Assembly (NCBI GenBank): GCA_965223085.1
Contig: OZ244981.1
Location: forward strand, 62,001-126,000
Length of the DNA: 64,000 bases
Direction of reading: 5' to 3'
Source of the DNA: CBDCVO01 sp965223085
GTDB lineage: Bacteria; Pseudomonadota; Gammaproteobacteria; Ga0077536
Part shown: piece after piece, positions 54,818 through 63,733 of the stretch
How the letters are laid out: every line of letters begins with the position of its first letter
Position numbering within the stretch: position 1 is the stretch's first letter
Notes under the pieces: model-generated
Databases searched by the model: none
What the model was told of the DNA's origin: nothing
Seen by the model: only the letters and a program-made list of their open reading frames with translations
Translations under genes and position numbers: made by a program

Positions 54818-56205
54818 GCCTGGGTTTCCATGACGCCGAATTTGGTCGCGATGTACTCGCAAATGGTTTCCGCAGCTGGTTTCGGCCCAATACCAAGTAA
54901 CGTGCGTCCGATAGACAGGCGCGATTCTTTTTTGGGGTCGCGTCTCTTATCTATAACTTGGACCAGAAACTCATCAATCGACTCAACGCCATGACCATGA
55001 TAATGAAGGCTGAGGAGTTCCTCTCCGACGGTACTCATATGAGTGCGATCTTCGCGCTCCAAGAAAAGCAAAGGATTTCCTGTCGGCAGATACTCGGCAA
55101 TAAACGATAGACTATCCGTGATCATTGCGGAAGATTGCAAAAATAAAAAATTATAGTCACCGTGCTTCCACACTGACACGTTGGGAATATTTCGCAAGTC
55201 TGACAAGTAGGCAGAATAATCAAACTTCGTGGTTTCTGGGTACGTTTTTAACGCGTATAACAAGTTAGGATGCGGCTTAAACACAAAGTCTACATCCGGT
55301 CTATTCTTGAATGTTTGCGTAATTGATTCACAAATCACATCGAAAGTACCGAACTTGAGGCGTTCATAGACAGCCCCAATGGTCCAATGAGGCGCCCAAA
55401 TCACAACTGGCCGGACGGGTTTTTCGACTGGATTTCGCTCAATGTCTAACAAGTCAAATTTTGGATAACCTGATAATAGGACGTTAGTTGAATACCGTTT
55501 TTGGTGTTTTTTGTACAATTCTAATTCTCGGTTCGTACTAGCGAATACAGTCCACGCTGAATGATGAAAATTCTGATTAAATTGATAATCTTCCTCCTCA
55601 ACCATCAAAAACCCATAAGACAAATAGCAGGTGCGAGAATAAAGGCTCAGGAATTCGATTTTGTAGGGTTCAGGGTAGGCAACGCTACCGAGCGTATAGA
55701 ACGCTAGATCCACATCCTGCGGCGATATCGGTTCGTGTGAGTCGTCCGCATATCCTTCTACCTTCGCGTCAATTTTGCGCGATCGGAAAAAATCGTGAAC
55801 CTCTTGTTCCGACTTATCCGGTTCCACGTCGATACGTTTAAACGCGATTACTGTCACAGACGCCCAGTCGCACTTGAGCAGCTCATGGTAAATCGAGGCG
55901 TAGACGTCCCAGAGCGCCGTATCGGGGACAAAAAAAACGATTTTTATCTTGTAATTGGTGGGCTTACTCGCATCCGATCCGTAAAAACGGTCGAGCAAAT
56001 GCTGATTTCCTTCCCACAGATTGTACCTAAGCTCATCGATCCTTCCTCCATTGAAGCAGTGATACGACAACGCCTCATTGTGTGCCTGGGCTATTTCTTC
56101 TCTAATTCCTCTGAATAGCCGCCCGGCAACGCGCTGCTGGCACTGCCCCTTTATATCTCGCAAGTTCGAGATCGCGTCCTTAATCAACTTCGTTTTGCGT
56201 TTCAC
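54814..56205 (-). CDS. TagB/TagF-like polyol-phosphate (CDP-glycerol-type) transferase
   Basis: 463 residues resembling the CDP-glycerol glycerophosphotransferase family, GT-B fold. Visible signatures are VVIWAPHWTIG, VDFVFKPHPNLLYAL and MITDSLSFIAEYLPTGNPLLFLERED, the family's ordered donor-side motifs. Family members transfer phosphopolyols from CDP carriers; in Gram-negative capsules they add glycerol- or ribitol-phosphate. The substrate here is inferred only from the nearby nucleotidyltransferase. Confidence 0.78.
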   Translation of the reverse strand: MKRKTKLIKDAISNLRDIKGQCQQRVAGRLFRGIREEIAQAHNEALSYHCFNGGRIDELRYNLWEGNQHLLDRFYGSDASKPTNYKIKIVFFVPDTALWDVYASIYHELLKCDWASVTVIAFKRIDVEPDKSEQEVHDFFRSRKIDAKVEGYADDSHEPISPQDVDLAFYTLGSVAYPEPYKIEFLSLYSRTCYLSYGFLMVEEEDYQFNQNFHHSAWTVFASTNRELELYKKHQKRYSTNVLLSGYPKFDLLDIERNPVEKPVRPVVIWAPHWTIGAVYERLKFGTFDVICESITQTFKNRPDVDFVFKPHPNLLYALKTYPETTKFDYSAYLSDLRNIPNVSVWKHGDYNFLFLQSSAMITDSLSFIAEYLPTGNPLLFLEREDRTHMSTVGEELLSLHYHGHGVESIDEFLVQVIDKRRDPKKESRLSIGRTLLGIGPKPAAETICEYIATKFGVMETQA

Positions 56206-56223
56206 TAATACCCCGGATACACG

Positions 56224-57141
56224 CTAATTAAGTAGCCCCGCATGCCCCAGGCGCTCGCGAACTCGTTTACACACCCGAGCAACTCCTTCCTCTAACGACA
56301 CTTGAGGAACCACACCGAGTAACTGTTGCTGTCGTTCCAAACTGGGGTTTTTTACTAATGTCATGCGCTCCGGCAGGCGAACTATTTCAATCAAATCACG
56401 ACTGGCACCAAGTTCCTTCCTTATCATTTCCGCTAATTCAGCGATCGGTCGCACGTCCGGATGGCCGATATTTATCACAGCATAATCAGACACCGTTGCA
56501 GCTGACGTTATCGCCGTAAGCGCGTCTGAAACATGAATCCAACCACGAGCGCTGCCCGTGTGAACCTCGATTGGTTTCCCAAGCGCCAGGTTTGTTGCGA
56601 ACCTGATCATTGCAGAACGATGATCCCCTAGATCCTCCTCTTCGTCGTACATCATGAACGGTCGCAGCGTAACCGCACGGAGTCCGTATTGTCGAACTTC
56701 GTACTCGACTAGGGATTCGCTCAATAATTTCGACAACCCGTATCTATTATTCGGACAAGGCGTTTGTTTTTCATCCATGACATCAAGTTCCGGTCCATAC
56801 ACTTCGGATGTCGAAAAATATACTAACTGGGCATTAGTCCGTTTGCACAAATCAAGTACGTTCTGAGTCCCTGCGAGATTTGTATCGATCGCCAGAGAGG
56901 ACGCTTGTTCGCACGTAACGCGGCTGACCATCGCGCCTAAGTGAAAAACAATATCCGGCCCCCAATCAAATGCGGGTAACAAATCGCTTATGTTGCGAAT
57001 ATCTGCCATCAAATAATTCTTTCGCCACGCGGGTTTAATATCACTTTCTAAAACGTCATATCCCGATTGACGTAAATTAGTTACGAGTGGGTTGCCGATA
57101 TTCCCTTCAGAACCAATTACCAACGCGCTTTTATTTGCCAT
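56224..57141 (-). CDS. NAD-dependent sugar epimerase/dehydratase (extended SDR)
   Basis: 305 residues: ALVIGSEGNIGNPLVTNLR (NAD loop), YFSTSEVYGPE, YGLSK (YxxxK) and TLRPFMMYDEEED. It is of the GalE/RmlD superfamily. No paired gene fixes its substrate; it acts on a nucleotide sugar or CDP-linked group in this cluster. Confidence 0.82.
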   Translation of the reverse strand: MANKSALVIGSEGNIGNPLVTNLRQSGYDVLESDIKPAWRKNYLMADIRNISDLLPAFDWGPDIVFHLGAMVSRVTCEQASSLAIDTNLAGTQNVLDLCKRTNAQLVYFSTSEVYGPELDVMDEKQTPCPNNRYGLSKLLSESLVEYEVRQYGLRAVTLRPFMMYDEEEDLGDHRSAMIRFATNLALGKPIEVHTGSARGWIHVSDALTAITSAATVSDYAVINIGHPDVRPIAELAEMIRKELGASRDLIEIVRLPERMTLVKNPSLERQQQLLGVVPQVSLEEGVARVCKRVRERLGHAGLLN

Positions 57142-57238
57142 GAGCTATCGCCTTCGAGAAAACCGTGACCCAAGCATCACTAGGTGATGATCTTGGATCA
57201 TAGTGGTTAGTTAACACGCAATCGAAAATCGATCGCTA

Positions 57239-58585
57239 TTACTTTGAAACTAACACTTTTACCACCCTAATGACTGACTGAGGAATGAACGGGCGTATTT
57301 TTTGGAACCCCTTGTAAAGCAGCTTCGGTTGCGAGAAAACTAGACTGTGTGGGTTCGGGACAAATATGAAGGGATATTTTTCGCGGATTTTCTCTATGGC
57401 CGGCGGTTCGACATCGTCTGACGTAGGAGCGATTTTTTCGCATTGGCGCTGGCGGACCACACCTCGCGTTTTTCTTGTCGCACAAATCTCTTCGATATGA
57501 CTGTCGAATGTACCTATAAATGTCTCATACGAATACTGTCGGTTTAGCGCAACTTCGCAATACGCGGTGGCTATAATTTCAGCGAGACGTTCGTGGTCAC
57601 GCAATGCGTTGACGACGTCAACCATATTGCCGTGATCTTTCTGCAACGGGATATAGTGTCGCCATGGTTTGATTACGCCGGAGTATTCACCTTCGTACAA
57701 AATGCACGAAGTTCTTAACGTAATTGCTTCAAATATTCGCGGAGAAATCTGAGCGAGTGGAATGACGTCTTCTAAATCGCCGAAATACTTATTTCTCAGC
57801 GTATCATAAGGTGAATCTGGAATAAGTGTTGCGATTGTGTCCGTCTTTGCTGAAACGCATCCGGAGAAATCGAACACACTAGCGCCGCTCTCGACGCCTA
57901 AGACCGCGCGCGATTGCCTAATCAGCGTGACCCATCTGTCTCCGTAGAGTCGGTCTTCTTCCTTGAAGCTAATGTTAGTTTTGAGACGGTGCGAGCGGGC
58001 ATCCTGGGAAAATCGCTCGGCAATTTTCCATTTCTCCAAGCCCATGCGTCCGTGCCACGCGGGGTATTTCCGACCACGATAGCTGACGTCATACCGGCGC
58101 TTATTGAGCGGTATCGGCTCGTACAAATGCAAGGGTGAACTAACGTAACCCGTAAGAACATTTACTCGCTTTACACCAGGAAGATCACTCGCCGGATAAA
58201 CATGATCGATCGCATTTTCTGGGACACAAGTAAATATGATATCGAAGCCTATGTCGTGGATTCTCCGCACCGAATCCTTCACAAATCGATACTCATCCTG
58301 CAGAAAAATTGCCTTTACACCCGAGAACGCCTTTAGTTTTTGCCGTGTTTTCGGCGACGCGTATGCGTCAATTGCCAAGAAAATAGAATAATGCAGAACA
58401 ACGACATCGAATCTATCAAGAGATACATCTTCTGGTAACTGCCCATTGTACGAAACCAAATACGAGAATATTGTTACGTCGTGACGGGAGTATTGATGGA
58501 AGGCATTTATGTGATCACAAACTGTCGCAGCGTTGTTAGGTTGATAGTTGCACAGAAGCAAAATTTTTAAGTTAGCATTATTCAC
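57239..58585 (-). CDS. CgeB-like putative glycosyltransferase (paralogue B)
   Basis: 448 residues, GTG start overlapping the ABC ATPase stop (GTGA). Shares with the 49652-50851 protein DVSYRGRKYPAWHGR, AVLGVESGASVFDFSG and ISPRIFEAITLRTSCILYEGEYSGVI. It has a longer N-terminal domain starting LKILLLCNYQPNNA and an extra basic C-terminal tail (about residues 395-448). Coupled to the exporter genes, it may act on the lipid-linked product before export. Confidence 0.7.
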   Translation of the reverse strand: MNNANLKILLLCNYQPNNAATVCDHINAFHQYSRHDVTIFSYLVSYNGQLPEDVSLDRFDVVVLHYSIFLAIDAYASPKTRQKLKAFSGVKAIFLQDEYRFVKDSVRRIHDIGFDIIFTCVPENAIDHVYPASDLPGVKRVNVLTGYVSSPLHLYEPIPLNKRRYDVSYRGRKYPAWHGRMGLEKWKIAERFSQDARSHRLKTNISFKEEDRLYGDRWVTLIRQSRAVLGVESGASVFDFSGCVSAKTDTIATLIPDSPYDTLRNKYFGDLEDVIPLAQISPRIFEAITLRTSCILYEGEYSGVIKPWRHYIPLQKDHGNMVDVVNALRDHERLAEIIATAYCEVALNRQYSYETFIGTFDSHIEEICATRKTRGVVRQRQCEKIAPTSDDVEPPAIEKIREKYPFIFVPNPHSLVFSQPKLLYKGFQKIRPFIPQSVIRVVKVLVSK

Positions 58586-59325
58586 AGCATTCGGGTGTTA
58601 TAAAATTCTAGCGCTTCATCGGTGTCGCCGTGAAACGCTATTTTTCCATGTGACATTACGAGCGCGCTAGTACAAAAATCTCGTAGTACACCCTCCGCAT
58701 GAGATGCTAGAACCAAAATCCCGGTTTCACCAATACGCTTCGCCAAACGTCTTTGAGCTTTGACCATAAACCGAACATCACCGACGCCGATAATCTCGTC
58801 GATCAACAAAATATCGGTCTCGATTGCTGTCGCAATACCAAACGCAAGTCGAACGCGCATACCTGCAGAGTAAGTACGTATCGGGCGCTCCAGAGCCTCT
58901 TCGAGTTCGGAAAAATCTGTAACGTCGTCAGTTATTTCGTTAATATTCCGCGGAGCTAAACCTAGCATAGTGCCTGCGATCACGATGTTTTCTATGCCGG
59001 AGGCGTCTTCATCCATCCCATAACTCAGATCGAACATTGGCATCACTGACCCCGAGCGCTCTATCGAACCGGCGCTCGGCGCATAGATCCCCGCCAGCAA
59101 ACGCAAAAGCGTCGATTTTCCCGCGCCATTCGCGCCGATTACGCCTAACCTCGTACCTTGCCGGATTTCCAAACCAATATCAGAAAGGGCACAGATTTCA
59201 TGGACCCGAGCAGCCTCTCGCCGCTTCGGCTGCATCAATCCAGCCAAGAGAGCGCGTAGCGATTGTGCAGTTTCCCCGAACACGGGGAACCGCAGACTTG
59301 CGTTTTTGACATTTATGTAAGTCAA
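58582..59325 (-). CDS. ABC polysaccharide exporter ATPase (Wzt/KpsT/TagH-like)
   Basis: 247 residues: Walker A GVIGANGAGKST, signature YSAGMRVRLAFGIAT, Walker B DILLIDEIIGVGD, H-loop LASHAEG. TTG start, six bases after the permease gene. It stops after the nucleotide-binding domain and lacks the C-terminal carbohydrate-binding domain of O-antigen Wzt proteins, so export is not tied to a recognised chain-end cap in the O9a manner. Confidence 0.9.
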   Translation of the reverse strand: MTYINVKNASLRFPVFGETAQSLRALLAGLMQPKRREAARVHEICALSDIGLEIRQGTRLGVIGANGAGKSTLLRLLAGIYAPSAGSIERSGSVMPMFDLSYGMDEDASGIENIVIAGTMLGLAPRNINEITDDVTDFSELEEALERPIRTYSAGMRVRLAFGIATAIETDILLIDEIIGVGDVRFMVKAQRRLAKRIGETGILVLASHAEGVLRDFCTSALVMSHGKIAFHGDTDEALEFYNTRML

Positions 59326-59331
59326 ATTCGA

Positions 59332-60126
59332 TTACAACCAAAAGCGCAAGCGAGATTCCTGGGTCAAGGTGACAAAATTCGCAATAAAGGCGCAAAAAGC
59401 AAACAGAGCAATGCATACAAACCAGTTGGTTTGCGTGGGGTGCTGCGCTATTAACGGCAAGCGCAATATTTGCAGAAAATGCGTAACGGGATTGAAGTCA
59501 GCGAGATATGCGCGCGCACCCAGTATCTCACGTGGCCACAAAATTGGCGTGACGAGAAACAAAACGCCAGTCAGCGATATTGTAACTTGTTGCAAGTCGC
59601 GAAATCGGCTGCAGCCATAGGCAAGGATAATTCCGATGCAGTACAGCGTGGCTAATGTCAACCCTATCGCAGGAATAATCAAAAAAATTGTTTGCCAATT
59701 TATCGATCTATATATCAACAACACGATTACTATTACTATCGCATTGTGCATAAAGACAAAAAAATTCCTTACTATCGTTCGCACTATCAAAGAAGATGGC
59801 GATACGATTTGGTTCAACAATATATATTTGTACGTAACAAAAGCACTACACGCCTCGGTTACCGTGGCGTTTATCCAATTCCACACTACAATTCCGATCG
59901 CTATAAACGGCAGAAATTCATGCAGCGGTTTAGCAAAAATTGCACCGTATACCGTCCCTATGGCGATAACCGTAACGGCTGTCGTAAGCACGATCCAAAA
60001 TGGGCCGAGCATAGTGCGCCGATAACGACCGACAATATCGAACCAAGCGAGCAAAGACCAACGACGCCATTCACTTAACATGTTACCCGCACTTAACGGC
60101 AGCAATCTCCATCGTTCTCGTGACAT
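59332..60126 (-). CDS. ABC polysaccharide exporter permease (Wzm/KpsM-like)
   Basis: 264 residues from ATG at 60126 (MSRERWRLLPLSAGNML); a TTG at 60174 would add 16 residues. Six hydrophobic segments, with the amphipathic lead-in LLAWFDIVGRYRRTMLGPFWIVLTT and later YILLNQIVSPSSLIVRTIVRNFFVF. It carries undecaprenyl-linked polysaccharide across the inner membrane with the ATPase next door. The gene is strikingly AT-rich. Confidence 0.88.
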   Translation of the reverse strand: MSRERWRLLPLSAGNMLSEWRRWSLLAWFDIVGRYRRTMLGPFWIVLTTAVTVIAIGTVYGAIFAKPLHEFLPFIAIGIVVWNWINATVTEACSAFVTYKYILLNQIVSPSSLIVRTIVRNFFVFMHNAIVIVIVLLIYRSINWQTIFLIIPAIGLTLATLYCIGIILAYGCSRFRDLQQVTISLTGVLFLVTPILWPREILGARAYLADFNPVTHFLQILRLPLIAQHPTQTNWFVCIALFAFCAFIANFVTLTQESRLRFWL

Positions 60127-60213
60127 TTTCTGTTCGTTGTTCACGCTGAGAAAAAGTATTCTATCGCGTGTCAAGCCCGGTCCAATTTGCGTATTTAACC
60201 GCCAGTCGCTGCT

Positions 60214-61317
60214 TCATTGAACAAAGCTTCCCGCCAACGCTTGGACAACTCGTCGTTGAGCTTCATATTCGAGATACGGGTGCATTGGAAGACTAATAAC
60301 ACGTTCTGCACATCGTTCTGCGTGCGGAGCTACGGTCGTTTGACTCCCCAACGAAGCGAATGCCGGTTGCAGATGCAGCGGAAGCGGATAATGTACCGCT
60401 GTAGGTACCTCAATATCTTTTAGCGTCCGCTGAACCACATCTCGCTGCTCTACCTGAATCGTATATTGTGCATATACGCTAGAATTGCTAGATACGATGT
60501 AGGGTGAAGTGATTTCAGGGCAATGCTCGCCGAGTAACGCATCATATCCGGTGGCAACACGCCCCCTAGACTGGATCTCGTCCGGGAACACATCCAACTT
60601 GGCCAACAATACCGCAGCTTGTATGGTGTCTAGTCTACCGTTCAATCCAATCACCGAGTGATGGTAGCGACGATCCTGCCCGTGGATCCGAATATTTCGC
60701 ATTCGTTTCGCTAGATCATCGTCACTCGTAAAGCACGCTCCTCCGTCTCCGTAGCAGCCCAGAGGTTTCGATGGGAAAAAGCTAGTACAACCGATTGTCG
60801 ATAACGCACACGACTTGCTCCCCTTGTAGGTAGCGCCGAAACTTTGTGCCGCGTCTTCGATAACAGGCAACCCATGTTTGTCCGCCATTGCGTTGATACG
60901 GTCGAAGTCCGCGCATTGCCCATACAAGCTCACCGGAAGCAGTGCGCGTGTGCGATCCGTGATCGCGTTTTCAATGAGATCGGGGTCGATGTTATACGTA
61001 CCTGGATCGATGTCGACGAAAACCGGCTTTGCACCTAATAATGCTATCGTTTCCGCCGTAGCGATGAATGAAAACGGGGTTGTAATCACCTCATCACCAG
61101 CCTTTACGCCGAGAGCCATCATGGCAATCAAAAGCGCGTCGGTACCGCTAGCGACAGCGATACAATGCGAGACGCCTATGAAATCGGCGAGGCGTTCCTC
61201 CAGCTCGCTGACTTCGGGACCCATGATGTATTGACCGTGATCTAATACGCGATGAATGCGCCCGTCGATCTCGTTTTTGAGCTTAGCGTATTGGGCTTTT
61301 AGGTCAACGAACTGCAA
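60214..61317 (-). CDS. wbpE: WbpE-type DegT/DnrJ/EryC1/StrS aminotransferase
   Basis: 367 residues, PLP-dependent. The catalytic Lys lies in SFFPSKPLGCYGDGGA, identical in style to WbpE, and SVYAQYTIQVEQRDVVQ and PTAVHYPLPLHLQPA also match that subfamily. WbpE/WlbC aminate C3 of the 3-keto-uronic sugar made by WbpB/WlbA. Third of a B-D-E run on the minus strand. Confidence 0.92.
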   Translation of the reverse strand: MQFVDLKAQYAKLKNEIDGRIHRVLDHGQYIMGPEVSELEERLADFIGVSHCIAVASGTDALLIAMMALGVKAGDEVITTPFSFIATAETIALLGAKPVFVDIDPGTYNIDPDLIENAITDRTRALLPVSLYGQCADFDRINAMADKHGLPVIEDAAQSFGATYKGSKSCALSTIGCTSFFPSKPLGCYGDGGACFTSDDDLAKRMRNIRIHGQDRRYHHSVIGLNGRLDTIQAAVLLAKLDVFPDEIQSRGRVATGYDALLGEHCPEITSPYIVSSNSSVYAQYTIQVEQRDVVQRTLKDIEVPTAVHYPLPLHLQPAFASLGSQTTVAPHAERCAERVISLPMHPYLEYEAQRRVVQALAGSFVQ

Positions 61318-61351
61318 ATCTTATCGCTCCCTGAATCAGGGCTGTAAATAC

Positions 61352-61936
61352 TCATGCTGGCTTACAGGTCAAGCTAGTGCCGTGTAGAAAATAATGGTCG
61401 CCAGTGTGAACGCAAACGGTCTGACTGTCCCCGTGTAGTGGCAGGTCGAGCTGTTCTCCGTGACGACTTACCCAGGCGATATGCCGACCGGGAACACCAA
61501 CAACTAGGGCATACGATAATACATCCCGATTAACGACGCTGCCGGCACCGACGAACGCATATTCACCGATAGTCACTCCACAAACGATCGTGCAATTCGC
61601 CCCGAGCGTTGCGCCGCGTCGTACCACCGTATTGCGATATTCGTCCTTACGGGATATCGCCGAGCGAGGATTGTAGACGTTTGTGAACACCATGCTCGGA
61701 CCACAAAAAACGTCGTCTTCCAAAGTTACGTTATCGTAGACCGATACGTTGTTTTGGATTTTGACGTTGTTGCCGATTTCCACACGATTCCCGACGAAAA
61801 CATTTTGACCCAGAGAACAATCGGCCCCGATTCGCGCACCCGCACAAACGTGCACCCAATGCCAAATTCGTGAACCTTCCCCGATACGCGCCCCATCGTC
61901 GACAATAGCAGAAGGATGGCAGGAGAAATTCGACAC
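61352..61936 (-). CDS. wbpD: WbpD-type UDP-sugar N-acetyltransferase
   Basis: 194 residues of left-handed beta-helix hexapeptide repeats. Matching features: FTNVYNPRSAISRKDEYRNTVVRRGATLGANCTIVCGVTIGEYAFVGAGSVV and VVGVPGRHIAWVS. WbpD/WlbB acetylates the C3 amino group using acetyl-CoA. Seven bases downstream of the oxidoreductase. Confidence 0.92.
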   Translation of the reverse strand: MSNFSCHPSAIVDDGARIGEGSRIWHWVHVCAGARIGADCSLGQNVFVGNRVEIGNNVKIQNNVSVYDNVTLEDDVFCGPSMVFTNVYNPRSAISRKDEYRNTVVRRGATLGANCTIVCGVTIGEYAFVGAGSVVNRDVLSYALVVGVPGRHIAWVSRHGEQLDLPLHGDSQTVCVHTGDHYFLHGTSLTCKPA

Positions 61937-61943
61937 CGCCGGT

Positions 61944-63008
61944 TCAATATTCGAGGGGAAGAGAGACGCGTCGTCCGTCCCGTGCCGAGGTATACATCGC
62001 TATGAGAGTTTCTAAGGATCGTAATCCCTCCCTGCCGTCCGTTACTGGCGTTGTTTCGCCGCGCAGCACGCGGATCAGATTATCGTAGTATCGAGGGTGA
62101 CCGACTCCATAGACCGAATCAACGCCATAGCTAGCGTCCTCAACCAACGCATCATCTTTATCTTCGTCGGCAAATTCCCAGTGTTTGATTTCGTTGACAG
62201 CCACACCCCCAACTTGAACCGTACCTTTCTCCCCGAGAATCGTGATCGAACCTTCCAAATTTTTTGGGTACGTTAACATTGTGACATTGATCGATCCCAA
62301 TGCACCAGCTCGCCACTTAACGTTTGCAACTGCCGAATCCTCGACTTCAATATTGCGTTCCAGGGTCGCAGTATAAGCATGCACACTTTCGATTGGTCCA
62401 ATTAGCCAATCCAGAAGATCAACATAGTGACTTGCTTGATTCATTAACGCGCCGCCATCGAACTCCCAGGTACCGCGCCATTGTGCGGAATCGTAATATT
62501 CCTGTGGTCGTGTCCAGAATACGTTGATATTCACCATGTAAATCCGCCCAAAACGGCGCTTGCACAATGCTCGTTTTAGTAGTTGCAGAGTTGGGTTAAG
62601 TCGGTTCTGCTTAACGACAAACAAATGAACGCCAGCGGCGTCGCAAGTAGAAACCATACGCTTGCCGTCCACCAATCGCGTCGCCATCGGTTTCTCTGTC
62701 ACTACATGCCGACCGGCGAAGGCCACATCCATGGCGTGTTGGGAATGTAGACCGCTAGGCGTGCAGAGCACGACACAATCCATGTCGACCCTTTTTAACA
62801 TCTGATCCAGATTAAGATAACCATCGACAAACATTTCCGCAGCACATTTCTCGAGCGTTTCGCCATGGGAATCACAAATCGCAACCAGTTCGGCCCGCTC
62901 CTTGTGCTCGGCAATAGCATTGAAATGCCGCCCAGCAATTCGCCCACAGCCAACCACCGCAAAGCGGATTTTTCGGTCCGTGATCGTATAAGGTGACTCG
63001 TATGCCAT
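61944..63008 (-). CDS. wbpB: WbpB/WlbA-type Gfo/Idh/MocA oxidoreductase
   Basis: 354 residues. NAD site FAVVGCGRIAGRHFNAI, catalytic EKPMATRLVDGK, and LFVVKQNRLNPTLQLLKRA followed by FDGGALMNQASHYVDLLDWL, as in WbpB/WlbA. It oxidises C3 of UDP-GlcNAcA, with NADH recycled by 2-oxoglutarate in known examples. The UDP-GlcNAc 6-dehydrogenase needed before it is not in this window. Confidence 0.92.
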   Translation of the reverse strand: MAYESPYTITDRKIRFAVVGCGRIAGRHFNAIAEHKERAELVAICDSHGETLEKCAAEMFVDGYLNLDQMLKRVDMDCVVLCTPSGLHSQHAMDVAFAGRHVVTEKPMATRLVDGKRMVSTCDAAGVHLFVVKQNRLNPTLQLLKRALCKRRFGRIYMVNINVFWTRPQEYYDSAQWRGTWEFDGGALMNQASHYVDLLDWLIGPIESVHAYTATLERNIEVEDSAVANVKWRAGALGSINVTMLTYPKNLEGSITILGEKGTVQVGGVAVNEIKHWEFADEDKDDALVEDASYGVDSVYGVGHPRYYDNLIRVLRGETTPVTDGREGLRSLETLIAMYTSARDGRRVSLPLEY

Positions 63009-63056
63009 GCGTCATCCCCCAACTGAATTGACTTCACTGTAACCACGCTACCGCCG

Positions 63057-63076
63057 TACCGCTAAATCTTGCGGTA
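63057..63076 (-). terminator. Weak stem-loop between regulator and wbpB-like gene
   Basis: TACCGC and GCGGTA pair across an 8-base loop, about 35 bases after the regulator stop. No T-tract follows, so it may only reduce read-through. Confidence 0.3.
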
Positions 63077-63111
63077 TCGGCCCACGGTTGCACTCAAACG
63101 CGACGCTTAAC

Positions 63112-63726
63112 TTAAACTAGTTGGTGAGGGATCAGTGGTTGCACTGTCGCCGGTACGTAAACGCATTCCCCACCCGCTTGTCGCGAGATTTCTGTGTAGA
63201 TTTCGGGCGCCTCGACGAGTGCGGTAACGATAGCAACGTCAAAGTGATTACAACGGTCCATTGACTTCCACACCGGGCAGCCAAGAAACTGGCTAAGTTC
63301 GCTATAAGGATCGAACGTTCCCGCCAACGTCAACGAATGATCGCTGAGGCGCAAGTATCCGATCTCTGCCAATTCCGATACGCCACCGAATAAAACTTGA
63401 ATTGCTCCGCGCCGACGTGCATCTAAAAACGTTTCAGACAACGCTTGCCCTGCTTGACGATAGAATTCAAACGAGGACGATAAATATTCAGCCGTTAAAC
63501 GGCTCTTTTCCGCAAAGCCTTTTGGCGTTAGGTAATACAAATACCGATTAGCCGGCGCCTGGTTGATTTTGACCCATCCTTTTCGGACACAACGGCGCAT
63601 GTAGGAGTTAGCAAGACCTAAAGCGACGCCGAGTCGGTCAGCCAAATGCCGTTGTGTAACGTCATTTTGAGCTTCGACCGCAGTCAAGATCTCAAGTGTT
63701 AAAGTCTCGTCGCGATTATTTTTCAT
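63112..63726 (-). CDS. Winged-helix regulator at the head of the polysaccharide cluster
   Basis: 204 residues. The N-terminal 75 form a MarR-like winged helix (DVTQRHLADRLGVALGLANSYMRRCVRKGWVKINQ, wing NRYLYYLTPKGFAEK), similar to EPS-associated MarR-type regulators. The remaining 130 residues (GAIQVLFGGVSELAEIGYLRL...) form an extra domain that I do not recognise and that may sense a ligand. The start follows two palindromes overlying its promoter, which suggests autoregulation. Confidence 0.8.
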   Translation of the reverse strand: MKNNRDETLTLEILTAVEAQNDVTQRHLADRLGVALGLANSYMRRCVRKGWVKINQAPANRYLYYLTPKGFAEKSRLTAEYLSSSFEFYRQAGQALSETFLDARRRGAIQVLFGGVSELAEIGYLRLSDHSLTLAGTFDPYSELSQFLGCPVWKSMDRCNHFDVAIVTALVEAPEIYTEISRQAGGECVYVPATVQPLIPHQLV

Positions 63727-63733
63727 CTACTTC

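Noticed and set aside
57175..57189. CATCAC-TAG-GTGATG stem in the gap before the SDR epimerase gene
   Set aside because: Short stem with 3-base loop and no T-tract; not enough for a terminator call.
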